From NCBI RefSeq assembly GCF_029784165.1, contig NC_073694.1:160780995-160844994 (forward strand): 64,000 nt of DNA. The letters are read 5' to 3'. Positions 46,034 to 59,600 of this stretch are shown one piece after another; position 1 is the stretch's first letter, and the number at the start of each line of letters is the position of its first letter. The notes beneath the pieces were generated by a model. It saw nothing but the letters and a program-made list of their open reading frames with translations. It ran no database searches and was not told the origin of the DNA. The stretch comes from Wyeomyia smithii (lineage: Eukaryota > Arthropoda > Insecta > Diptera > Culicidae). The position numbers and the translations under genes were made by a program.

Positions 46034-48814
46034 GACTCCTTTTGTTTCTCAATTTTTTAGCTTTAGTTTCATCAGCAGACTCAATTCACGAGCGCTGTTG
46101 GAAATGTGTCCAGTATGACTAATTTGGCCGTTCTAGTGAGATGTTTAAATGTATTTAATAATTATCTGATGCTCAAAAGCTTAATCCGCGTTTTTTCCTT
46201 CGTCGGATTCTGGAGCGCATAAAATATCAATTAAAATACCGATAGATAGCGAAACACATGGTGTGTGTTTGTAAACCTTTCCAGATCCCACTGTCTGGCA
46301 GTGATATAATGAAAAAAAAAAAAAAAAAGAAGACAGTTGCAATTATCTTTCATTTCTTCTGCAATTATCTTAGTTTCGGGATCTAGAAGGTGTTAGCTCT
46401 ACCGACCCTTCAAAGACCCTTTACAGAATAACTGAGTACTTGCAGTACCCTGCTTCAAAATAATATTAGAATCTTAGAGATTTTATTATTAATATTTTCA
46501 GACTTTCAATTCATTTGATACATTTATATCGAAGAAATTGACCCGTATTTGAAAGCATGTTATATTTATTGACTAGAGAAAAAAAAAAAAGAAAAAAAAG
46601 CCATTTATTTGCAATGCATTTGCCCCATTTACGGTGGAAACAGCAGCACTGTCTGTCCACTCGAACCTGCACACAAGATTTCGTGCAAGCCTTAATGTGG
46701 AAAGCAAATGACGCTCCTTTTGATTGTCACTTTCTATGTATGAAGTACAATTTTGGAAGTAACAAAAAGATCACTTTTCAACTACCTCCCGCATGTGCAC
46801 TATACTTATCTTTAGCAGCATCATTTTAGTGTTCACTTCCACTATCATACGTAATTCCGTAGTCCCAATAACACCACTAAAAATAGTTTTTCCACGAGCC
46901 AATGCAGGATTGACTTTGCACTTTTAAAGGTAGTATTGCCGAATCCCGGTGGATAGCCACCGGTGGTGGACATTGTGATTCAAAAAAAAAAATATAAAAT
47001 TGTTTAAAATTGTTGCGATGAATAAAAGATAGAGCATAGCTTTCGGAAAGCTGTTTTTTATTATTACTCATTGTTGTCATCAACAAAAGAAAAAATATCT
47101 AAGCGTGTCCACTGGTTAGGAACTAAGGGGTCAAAATTAGGAGACAACCAGCTACCTACTCGATACACCAAAAATTCAATACCGCCTAATCGACTCTTTG
47201 TGTAGTTATTCGTTTTCGTAAAGTTGAGTGTTTTTAATGACACGAACCGTCAATTGCAATTTTTGTGCAGTTCATAACTTCAACTAAGTCATTAAACGAT
47301 TGAAAACTATATATTTTTAACTACATGTGTCCAGTTGGCTCCTTTCTATCAGATTGACCTTTCCGCTCGTTTGCCGCCTGTCGGCATCAGGCAGCATACC
47401 GGTCGGTAGCCCGATGGCGATGGAGGTAGCGATTATGTATATCATTTTGCAGCACGACGACAACGCAGAGTGATTGGAGTGACGGGTGTAGTACTACAAG
47501 CGCTGATCACAGCTGCATACAATGTTCGCCGGTGTTTCTTACACGCCAATTTACAATTGCTGCACATGTGTTTGCACACCCAGGAGCCAACTCTCGGACG
47601 ACGCCGGGACTCGAACCACGAAGCTCTTAATTAAAATTAATAATCCATAACGAATCACACACCATTTGACTGCACGTTGCATACATCCTCCCGGGAGGGT
47701 GGAGAAAGTAGAGAAGTGATAAATTAGCGTTTCAATTGTTTGGGTAAAAATGTGACAGTGTAAAATATTTGATAGAGTTAACTGTTGAAGGAACACTTAA
47801 ACATTGTGAACGGTTTTGTCACAAAAAAATATTCAACCCGAGTACTAAGCATTGTTTTACCCCAGCTTACCGCACCGCACTACCATCGACTTGAATCAAA
47901 TGCAGCGAAACAACGAACGGCTGCAGAGTTATTCTGCGGTGAAGTGGCCGCCGCAGCTAATATTCCACATGCATGCGCTGCCGTATCCGCACCGCAGTAG
48001 CACTAACGACGATGATGGCTAATGATATTGGCGATAAAGTTACACACTTAGTCGGCCGCAGGTGTGAAACACTGATGAGCTATTACCGTGCACTTTTAAC
48101 GTTCGTCAATTTAACTAATGCTGCTGTTGATGATGATAACTAGCTAACAGGGGACCCTGTGGGTAAATGCTCACCAAATGGTTTATTTCATTAGCGGTTC
48201 ATTAATCTTATTCGTCCCCGCAGCATTGATTTACGTGCCTGGAACTGGTAATTGATTTCTCGTCATTGACCGAACAATATAATGCACCGCAGGAATGGTT
48301 GTTTTTCGGATGAAGAGTTCTCCTTAAGCCACCTTTGTACCATTTTTTTTTTTTTTTACAAAAGCTCATTTTTGAAAAAAAATGTTCTGTTTTTATAAAA
48401 ACTACAAAAGATTGGCTAAACATTGATGGTTGTCTGATCATGAAGATATCAGAACAACAAAGTTAAAATTTTTAAAATTAATTCTGAAAACAAGACATTG
48501 GTAGGATGCACATATCCAATAGGACACCCGAAAACATGTTCAATGGCAAGAGATGGCGCTTTTTCAGTGGTAGTAAAATCGAAATTTCTCCGAGTATTTT
48601 GCTCATTGACCGAGAGTACAGCTATCAAATGTCTTCTATACATTTTATTCTATCTTTCTGGTACTTACTTTCACTAAACGCAATCTATTTTTATCAAAAC
48701 ACATGTTTTTCCTATATAACTCTATTGAGTCTTTCAACCATTTGTCCATGAGCCCGTTGTGTTAATTTTGACAACAGATCAAAATTAGGGCGAGAGCCGT
48801 GTGGTTGAAAGCGG
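46034..48814. other. Stretch without recognised gene or element
   Basis: Contains a poly-A run at 46313-46328 and a B-box-like GGTTCGAGTCCC (minus strand, near 47608) without a matching tRNA body. No gene is supported. Confidence 0.4.
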
Positions 48815-48822
48815 ATGCGCAC

Positions 48823-50581
<1,759 letters not shown>

Positions 50582-50954
50582 ATGCGCACAATACACATTA
50601 AGGTGGTTCAAGGTTTCAAAAAGCAAGTTATCTCTTAGATATCTTCATACAAATTTAAAATGCAATACGATAAGCGGAGTCACCAGTAATTGACTTCCGA
50701 TAAGTTTAGAATTTTTAAGGGCTCAAATGGAAGCAATAAAATTTTGTTCTGGCTCTTTGCTATCAAGTTTTAACATCTCTGACGATGAACCGTTTTAATA
50801 CTCTTAGCCAAGCAACGACATCTAGTTCTAGTGTGAATGAAAAAATCGATAGTTTCAGCAATTTTTTAATAGATGGCAATACACAAACAGTTGCGCTCAC
50901 TGGTGTGATTTATTAGCAAAAATTAGCGGCGGTGTCCCATTGACTGATTGAGTG

Positions 50955-51880
50955 CCTATTAATGATTTTTTGGCATATTTATTCCATTCAACTTCATTGC
51001 CATTACGTACGCTTGAACTTTACGCTTAACTCCAATCATAAGGTTTTGTACAATATCTAGCTGCAGCTTTATCTGTAGGGAAATCCACTTTTTGTTTAGG
51101 TTCTCCAAAAATTTAACCTCCTTTGGATGCTTTCTTAGCGCCTGCTCCATGTTAGCCCAGTATAATTTGATAGGCTTTAGTTTCGGTGTCGTGCAGGGGG
51201 GGGGGGGGGGGGGGTTATGTCCAAAAGTGATTCCGTTGGCTTCGTACCACTCGTACCACTCCATGATACGATGTTAGATCCGACCAGAAGATCGTTGGTC
51301 CCTCGTGTTGCTCCATTAGATCTCCTCGTTTACAGTCACAGTTCTTGGCAAACTTTGGCAGTTTCTACTATTTCCTTCGGAACATCAAATTTTTACTGGG
51401 CAGTGCAGAACAGTGACCTCAGAAGCTGCCGGATTGCCGCCTTAACGCAAGTCATCCATGATGAGACAACGTCAGCATCTGGGTGTACAGTTTCCGGGCC
51501 CGTGACTTTCCTACCGTATTTTGCCGTTCGACACGATTTGAAGCCTTCTGCACGTTGTACGTATGCAGTCTTTCCCGGTTCTTGACTCTCTGAACAAAAG
51601 ACTTGAACAGATTGAACTTTTTGGTACATCCCTTACCGAAGTATTGGAATTCCGTGTAAACACTTTCACTACACGATTGTGATCCTGATCACTAATAAAT
51701 CCATCCATCCATTCTGACCACATTTCACTCTCCCATGCTCAGAATTTCGTAGTAACGTTTAATCACATGACTCATCGTTGACTGCACGATTCCGAGTTGT
51801 TTTTCGATGTCCCGATGAGAGCATTGATGATTTTCCAGGTGCTTGCGCGATATGAATTCGCGACAAGGTCCGTGGAATCG
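50955..51880 (-). pseudogene. IS630/Tc1/mariner transposase remnant (DD37E-type)
   Basis: On the minus strand, a helix-turn-helix piece (SHRDIEKQLGIVQSTMSHVI, about 51830-51770) is followed by ARKLYTQMLTLS, then the second Asp in TIFWSDLTSYHG (codon 51280-51278) and the C-terminal block PIKLYWANMEQALRKHPKEV (51180-51120). The residue aligned with the catalytic Glu is Lys (AAA, 51168-51166). The Asp and this codon are 109 nt apart, about 36 residues, compatible with DD37E given an indel at the poly-G tract (51197-51214). Frameshifts and stops are many. No flanking TIRs were found. Confidence 0.72.
51197..51214. repeat. Poly-G homopolymer
   Basis: A G run of about 18 inside the transposase remnant, read as a proline run on the minus strand. 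It is prone to slippage and the likely site of a frame shift there. Confidence 0.95.
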
Positions 51881-52008
51881 CAACACTTATTTTTAAAATG
51901 CATACCATAAGAGGTATTTTTGTAAGTTGTCTGTATATCTATCTCAGAATGTTTACAATGTTTTCTTCACTTTCTCAGCATTTTCTGTTTGACATTGTCA
52001 TACCAGTG

Positions 52009-53686
52009 CACAGTGGTCCAATAAGGCAAAGAGTGGAACTTAATTCCATAGCGCCTTTCATCTTCATTCTAGCTTAACAGTATCTTCAAAACATTCATAT
52101 AATGACCCGCATAATCGCGAATTGTCAAAAAGTTTACTATACTTAAAATAAAAGAAATTAACTTTTTTTATGTAAAGAGATAGAAGAATAGTTTATTTTG
52201 AAAAGTTGTAGAAGATTTAAAAATATGAAACTTTGTTGAACAAATGAAAATCCTATCTTTTTTCGGTACAAAGTTATAAAGTATGTTTTATAAAACTTAA
52301 CTTAAAAGTTAGTTTTTTGTACATAGCTTTTGTGAGTTGCTTTTTTCGCGAAAGTATTGTTCAGAGGAATTATTAGGGCACATAAAACACACATTTTTAT
52401 TAAAGACCATATATCGCCAGGACTTTTCCTTAGAAAGTTAAATCATATTGTAGCTAATTTTTCGATAGTTTCAAGAACCCTAACAAAGGGGCAAGTGGAA
52501 TCATGATGTCAATATTTTTCCTTGAAGTCAAGCTAAAGTACTATAAACTCCTTCAAGTTCTATTATTCCCAATCCACCTGTATTAGAGTTCGTTGAGCGT
52601 ATGTTACAGTCGGTTTTCATATACCAAAAATACTAACTTTGTGTTGAGAGATAGAGTAATGGCTCATTCGGAGAAGTTTTGGAACGTGCAAAAATATGAA
52701 ACTTTGCTGAACAAACAAAATTTCTATCTTTATGGGGTACTGAGTTACAGAGTATTTTATATAAAAGTTACCTTAAAGTTAGTTTTTTGTACTTAAATTT
52801 GGTTAGTGGCACTTTACAGGAAAATATTGTTCGAAGGAATTGTTAGGGCATACAAAACACACATTTTTGTTAAAGACTTTACATCTCCAGGGCTTTTCCT
52901 TGCAAAGTTATATCAAGGTTTAGCTAATTTTTTCGATTACTTCAAGAACTACTTTGTACCCAATGAAGATAGAAATTTTGTATGTTAAGCAAAGTTTCAT
53001 ATTTTGGCACGTTCTGAAACTTTTCCGAATGAGCCATTCCTCTATCTCTTAACACAAAAAAGTTAGTATTTTTGATATATGAAAACCGACTGTAACATAT
53101 GCTCACCGTACTTTAATATGGGTGGATTGGGACAAATGGAACTTGAAGGAGTTTATAGTACTTAAGATTAACTTCAAGGAAAAATATTGACGTCATGATT
53201 CCACTTGCCCCTCTTTTATTTTTACGGTCTTGAAATTATCGAAAAAATAAGCTAAAATATGATATAACTTTGTAAGGAAAAGTACTGGAGATATATGGTC
53301 TTTGACAAAAATATGTGTTTTATGTGCCAAAATAATTCCTCCGAACAATACTTTCGTGTAAAATTCAACTAACAAAAGTTATGTACAAAAAACTAACTTT
53401 TAAGTCAGTTTCATACAATATACCCTATAACTTTGTACCGAAAAAAGATAGGATTTTTATTCAACAAAGTTTCATATCTTTATATTTTTTACAACTTTTG
53501 TGAATAAACTTTTCTTTTATCTTCCCACACAAAAAAATTAATTTTTCTATTTTCATACTTTTTGACAATTTGCAATTATGCGGGTCATTCATATAAACAA
53601 TTGTTCCAAGAACACTATTAAACTCGGATGAAGGTGAAAGGCGCTATGGAATTGAGTTCCACATTTTGCCTTATTGGACCACTGTG
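52009..53686. mobile_element. Giant near-palindromic (foldback) element, 1.68 kb
   Basis: Arms 52009-52740 and 52955-53686 are inverted copies along their whole length. Termini: CACAGTGGTCCAATAAGGC with its inverse GCCTTATTGGACCACTGTG. Matching inner markers: CCCAATCCACC (52568) with GGTGGATTGGG (53122), GTTACAGTCGGTTTTCATAT with ATATGAAAACCGACTGTAAC, and ATGGCTCATTCGGAGAAG with CTTTTCCGAATGAGCCAT. CAGTG flanks both ends (52004-52008 and 53687-53691). The loop of about 215 bp is itself a diverged copy of arm sequence 52265-52480. No protein is encoded. Confidence 0.85.
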
Positions 53687-53847
53687 CAGTGGTTTCGTAA
53701 TATGGATTATACTGATGCATTATGCGATTTATGGGACCGTTTTTCATAGTTTGTTCTGCACTGTTTTTGAAACAAGTTTTTTTAATCCATGGAATCTTGC
53801 CTTCTTGGGCAGCCTCCTTAAAAGTACTGTCTTTCCGTAACAAATTT

Positions 53848-54108
53848 TAACCTTCATTGCATCCTAAAAAACCTACGTTGTTTACCCTGGTGTGTGGTTT
53901 TCCACACATACAACATTTGAATTTGTTTTGGACAAGAAACAACTTATATTTGCCCCAAACTTATTTTTTTATTGAAAGCATACATACCTGCATAGGTTTA
54001 GGAATTGTCAAGAAATTTCATCAAAATCGATCGAGAAGGTTTCGAAAAAAAATCAAAACAAAATTCATTTGTGTGGTTTTCCACACAAGGGTTCACTAAA
54101 GGTTGAAC
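53848..54108. mobile_element. Putative small MITE with paired GTGTGGTTTTCCACAC motifs
   Basis: GTGTGGTTTTCCACAC occurs at 53892-53907 and 54071-54086. The flanks are TTAACCTT...TTTACCCTG on the left and, reversed, TCAACCTTTAGTGAACCC on the right, an imperfect inverted repeat. Limits are approximate. Confidence 0.5.
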
Positions 54109-54342
54109 TTATTCGGCTCTCACTGTATAGCACAGCTCCTCATACGTATGGTACACAGCCCGACAGCCACTGACGACAGCGCACTCGTGCAATGCCAAAC
54201 GGGCTGTTATTTTTCATCTCCTTATGTCTGTTGATTCTTCCTTTCCTCTACATCCTTCGGCACAAATCCGAGTAGGCTGTCAGGTGATTATGATTCACAA
54301 TGGTGAAGCTAATGCTAAAAAACGGGCAACCAATTTAATCGA

Positions 54343-55670
54343 CCATTTTTGATTTGTCTGAAGCTTTGCATAGAACTTTCTATAGGCAAAAGATGCCATT
54401 TTGTGCTATTGGTTTATTTTTTTGCAACACGACTCGTTTTTAAGAAGCTATTGGAAAATGCTATTTTGGGAAGGTATTGATGATCACAAATATTTTAAAG
54501 GCAAAAGCGGTTCGTTCGATCGGTGTGGCGTCTTCAGCAAAGTTGTTGATGATAATTTTGTCTTTTCGAAAAAAAATGCACTCTATGAAAAATATTTTTT
54601 TTAAATTAAATGAAAAATTAAATCAATAATCTAAAAAAGCTCATTTCTTGAAAATATATTTTTTTAAACTAAAAAGGATAACCCAAACAATGCAACCGGT
54701 CCAATTATGAAGAAACAATACAAAAGTTATTTAAATTTTTTTTTTTAATGACAAAATTGTTATCTACAACTTTGCCGAAGACACTATGCCAATCATTCAA
54801 ACTGTTTTGGCTTTAAAAATATTTTTTATTTCCCATAAAGCGCTGTATGGAGAAGATTGCCTAAATCTTTTGTAGATTTTATAAAAAATAGTTTTTTTTT
54901 CTCCTGTATGGACTTCCTCACTGCGACCAGAATCGTTGATCTATTGTGAGATATGCCCGGGTGTCTGCTGTATCCCGCACTTCTATTATTAGCTATACCG
55001 CTATTGAGAAGTGGCATGCTTATTATTATTTTTTATCAGTGCTTGTGTGTAATGTACTACCCTTCCTTTTACACGCTTACTGTTCTCCTATACCAAGCTT
55101 CCTGCCAAATATCGCCAATTATAATTCCCTGGAGAAGTTTCGTCGTGCGTCCTTCTGGTCAGTTGTATTGATAAGAGGGACTTATTTTTGTTAAGAGGAA
55201 GTCACGCAAATGTATTGTAGATTGCAGCGTAAAGGAAGGGTAGCTGGTGGGGAGCCTGAGAATGAACCCATGCTTAAAAGTCCTTTTTGACATCGAATGG
55301 CCTGATTCTACTAAGATTCGAACCCACGACCATCCGCTTGACAAAGCAGACTCTGTAACCTTGCGGCTACGCAGCTCCCCTAAAATGAGCTTTATTGAAT
55401 ATTGATTTTTAATTTTTCTTTTAACCTAATTTTAAAGTAAATATGATTTTTTTAGAGTGTATTTTTTGGAAATAGAAAAATACTATCGACAACTTTGTCG
55501 AAGACGTCACACTAATCAAACAAACCGTTTTGGCCCCATAAATATTTGTAATCATCAATACCTTCCCAAAACAGCATTTTTCAATAGCAAAATGAGTCGT
55601 GTTCCAAAAAATTAAACAAATAGCACAAAATCTATTCAAAGTTGCAGCCAAATCTAAAATGACAACTTGA
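54343..55670. repeat. Foldback-like inverted repeat with a SINE in its spacer
   Basis: Arms 54343-54648 and 55383-55670 are inverted copies: TTTTGGGAAGGTATTGATGA (54465-54484) against TCATCAATACCTTCCCAAAA (55552-55571), CGTCTTCAGCAAAGTTGTTGA against TCGACAACTTTGTCGAAGAC, and AAAAAGCTCATTTC against AAAATGAGCTTTA. The spacer holds a further CAACTTTGCCGAAGACAC copy (54768) and the SINE at 54891-55381. Confidence 0.8.
54891..55381 (-). repeat. tRNA-derived SINE, short copy
   Basis: On the minus strand the tRNA-like head starts near 55381 (GGGGAGCTGCGTAGCCGCAA) with a perfect B box GGGTTCGAATC near 55317-55327. The body ends in the T run 54891-54900 (a poly-A tail). It shares most of its body with 19022-19912 but carries one internal unit, not three. 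The flanks TAAAAAATAG and TAAAATGAG may be a decayed target duplication. Confidence 0.78.
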
Positions 55671-55889
55671 AAAAAAAAATTAAAACTGAGACATTTTTTG
55701 TGGAACTGCTTTATAATGGAAGCGAGGTGGTGTAAAGTACGTTTTTCCTCACGTGGAAACAACATCAAAATCGGGAAACAACATGAAACAGTTTGATTCG
55801 TATTCATCATGGCATCGGCCTTAGAAAAAGGTAAAACGAAAGAATGCGAGTCCAATATCATCGATGACGGCCGTAGCCTATCAGCAGGC

Positions 55890-56690
55890 TGTCAACAGCG
55901 CTTCAGCTGTATAGAAGCTTTCATGAACAGCATGTTCATTAGGCTGTTGTAGTAAAAAAAGAGCCCATCTTCTGTTCGGTGTCGCACCGCAGTACTTTTC
56001 CGAAGCCTGCTTGAGGATGTATAATAATCGGGTTGTGAGTCTATACGATTTGGAATGATTTTAGTGACAGAGAAATTGAGTGTACTGTTTGAGTGTTTGC
56101 TGATTAGTGAGCATGCATCGTGCTTCATACGATGGCACAGGAAATGCAGTTCTATTCAAGTTGCGGAGAGTATATAAAGAAAATTGTTATTAGACTGATT
56201 CTACGCATTTTTCGTGTGCGGTAAATACAATATTCCACAATAGGTCTTATCGCTTAATAAAGCTCAGAATGCTACTTGCTTTGATGTAGTTATAGTGTCC
56301 AGCAATAGTTAGCACAAGTCTTCTTTCTCGAGTAAATGTTATTAGACTACATTTTTGACATTGAGGCTACTCCACCTTATTGCACCAAGAGTAGAATAAA
56401 TCGACTTCTTCCTGGAATCAATATATTTACATTTCAAATTATGAGGAAAATGTCATTTACATACCGAATGAAAAGAAGTGGACCCAAATACAAACCCTAA
56501 GGCACCCAGAGGTGACTGGCATGGATTTTTAAAGTTTGATTTGAGAGCGTACTTTTTGTTTGTTGTTTGTTAGATATAGCTGGAGTCTACACAGAAGTTG
56601 AGAGACAATCCAGTTTTTTGCAGTTCAAAGAGTGATAATGGTATGTCGATTCGGTCCACGCGTTGAAAACAACAGTTGTAAATTTCAAAA
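55890..56690 (-). pseudogene. Jockey-like LINE reverse transcriptase remnant
   Basis: Read leftward from about 56690 with several stops: an FDRVD-like region, LSTSV-TPAISNKQQTKSTL, then LWVP-GLYLGPLLFIRYVND (56510-56450), the RT motif usually GVPQGSxLGPLLFxxYVNDI. Then come FYSWCNKVE and CQKCSLITFTRERR (about 56375-56300). Further left, NRIDSQPDYYTSSSRLRKSTAV (about 56043-55978) corresponds to the C-terminal tail common in Jockey-type ORF2. The catalytic YADD box is not recognisable. The 5' part is missing. It is clearly dead. Confidence 0.75.
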
Positions 56691-59600
56691 GAATTTCAAC
56701 CTTTTAAGAAACAATGCTGTAATTTATGAGTGATTCAAAAAGTTTGGAAATGCAAGAGATAATGGCAAATCCACGATTGTTACTGATTTTGCACTTGATT
56801 CAAATATAGGCACCAAATAAGAACATTTCCAGGCTTTGAGGAAAGCCATTTTTCGAAAATAATTTCTTCAGAAAGATTCTTCAAGAGCATGGAAGCACTT
56901 TTTTCAGGCCCAGGTCCTTTTGATGCATTTTAGTTTTTAAGTGCTTTTCAGATTTTGTGTTGAGAAAGTTGATTGACAGATACATGATCAGAGGTTTCGG
57001 AGATGAACGCGAAAAAGTCACGGTCACGGTTTTTTCCAGAAAATGTAGTACAAATCGCCTGAGAGAAACTCCCAAAAGAATTACAAATTCCGGATCTGTT
57101 TTCATATTTCCATCAAAACGCATTAATGACGCGAAATTGCTACATTTCACTTTCGAGCTTACGTAGTTGATAATATTTTTGAGCATGATATGACTTATTT
57201 TGGACTTTACTACGTTTTCTGTGATTTATTCATCTACTAATTCATTCCCCAAAGTGAAAAATATGTGCAGTTTCAAACGCTAATAAATCGGTTAGTTTTC
57301 GATGGATTCCCTTCGTTCTTGTAGCAATCGATTGGAAACCTTCTAAGATTCCTTCCATATGCGGGAAACTGTAATTTTGTTATGCGAATTTTTCAAAACG
57401 CAAAATTTGATCTTTAATTGGTCGTTATATGAGTGCTTTCCCAAGCACGGTCGACAGAATTAAAGAACTAGTAATTCGGAATGCACTATTTGGCCTATAT
57501 TTCTGCCGAAACTGCTCATATTCTAGATAGTTCTAGTTAGCGACTACAATAGTGCTTACTCAACAGCAGTAGCAGTGCAGCGGATAGTAATGGCAACGGA
57601 TAGCAGAAGCAGTTACAGCGGGTATCAGCACCGATAGTGGCAGCATCAGCTGATGCAGCGGCACTTCCTTTAGTGAAATGTTGTCTTTGTGCGGTAGCGA
57701 GCAGCATCAGTAGTAGATGCATCCAATGAAAAGTTTCCTCATTTTGACAACACGCCAACGTTTCGGAATGCTGGCATTCAAAATACATGAGTCGTCAAAT
57801 TTTCAGTATTGAAAAAGCTTTCTACTGTATTATCAGAAATAATATCTTATTCGCACTGTTAGTGATAACGCGAAGATGCGATATTAAATTAAACAGCGAA
57901 TTGTCCTTTTCAGGATAAATTAAATGCCTAATTAAAGAGTTGATATTTACTCTTTCATTTGTTACACTACATAAATTTGGCTTCCTCTCAATGCCTCAGA
58001 ACGTACTGAATTATCTTTTCCTTTAGTAATATGCAACGCCTTACAGCTTTTGTTATTTGCATAATCAAACCTCAGAAATTGTCAAGATTAGGTTATCGGA
58101 TTTATTAATCAAAATATTAAGTAAGTAGAAACTTGTTTGCGTTGTAGTGCTTGTTACATTCCAAGTAATGTAACAAACAACCTGATGCAGTTTTACGTCA
58201 ACCTTGCGGTCGTAGTTTTGCATACAACCCTTGTGATTTTTTGGAGTGGAAGGAGGCGTCTCATACAAATTTTCTGGAAATAAAATTGAAAAAGGAAACA
58301 GTTTAAAATGGCCGAATTCCACCCAATAAGGTTATTTCCGAAACGAAAATGATGTCGAGCGGTTGAAAATTGACCCCAGAAGGCCATTTGAGGGGAGCTG
58401 GAACGTATCCAATATCCGATTCGTCATGCATTTGCAGACAATAAACAAATCGCAAGGTCAATCTACTTTTTGCCTTTTCTCCTCAAAAAACCTCTAGAGT
58501 ACAGGAGAACATCTTGCACTGCGAAAACAAGTGCCGTTATACTAAAGAGCAAATCAACGCTCATGCTAGAAGAGAGTGACGAAGGATTTTTATCTGCTGA
58601 GCTTCCTGAACGCACTGCGGTGAAGTCTGAAAGCTCTCTCTTGCGAGACAATGAACTATGGTGTACTTTCTCACACGTGTGGACATCACGCACAATAATT
58701 ACACTGCAGAGCTATCTGCGGTGCGTTTCACAGTTGGTTTCTTGAGCATGGCAGAAGAAGAAAAGAGATTGGGAGAAAAAAAAATGGACTGCGTTGCTCG
58801 TGCCGGTCGAATTTACTCTGGTGGAATTCGTTTTCGCAGTGTAGCTACACGAGGACTACACTTTTACCCGGTAGGTTTTTTTTTTCACCTTCCGGACTAC
58901 TCGCCAGTGGACACTGTTGTGTACTTCTGCGTTTTCTCTGTAGAGTGATTCACTCCTCTTGTTTCTATCAGATGTGGGGTGAGCTGAAAGTGTGTTTGTC
59001 TCTCTGTAAGCTGGTTGAGATACTTTGGATACAGTGTGGTGAAAGCATTTGCTACACGCAGGCACATACTGGAAGGGAAGTGCGCGGTGAATTTTTTCTC
59101 CTCTCCTTTCACATACTAAGGAGAATGACAAGCATGCTGGAAGTGTGTGGAATCAATTTAGAATTCGCATGCTATTAATGTTTAAAATTGATAAAATAAA
59201 GAAAAAAAAACAAGGGCAAGGATCAAAACGTTTCAAAGTATTCAAAAATAAATTCTGAATATTATTTTGAAGTGCCCTTCTTGGTGTGGTCCGTTCGAAT
59301 AACATAGGCTCAATTTATCTAATCCCCTCTATAATTCCAATAAGTTAAAAACTAGGTAGTTGCAAAATTAATTCCCTTCTCTTGAAAAGTAGGTTTAATC
59401 ATTTCACTTAAACCACACAATATTAGCAACTTAAGAACTCCACCAACTTTCACTTGAACTACAATAACCCATCGCCGGGGACCGATAAACTTCCACTGGA
59501 CTTGCTGGACAGGATACTCATCCTCGAGCAAAAGGCAGTGACAAATTTCGCCCTGCTAACACGTGTAAACCCGATGCAATATAATCGAAGCTCAAACATT

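Noticed and set aside
47100..47345. Possible TIR pair around GTGTCCA motifs
   Set aside because: The two motifs are in direct orientation and short. No element can be defined.
47590..47640. B-box-like GGTTCGAGTCCC suggesting a tRNA
   Set aside because: The upstream sequence is AT-rich with no A box or anticodon stem, and the T arm does not pair. Chance match.
57540..57720. Trinucleotide repeat expansion
   Set aside because: Only GCAG/AGCA-rich cryptic simplicity, no uninterrupted repeat of note.
58450..59180. Cluster of 70-96-codon frames as a candidate gene
   Set aside because: Frames overlap on both strands, are low in recognisable domains and lack a shared reading direction.
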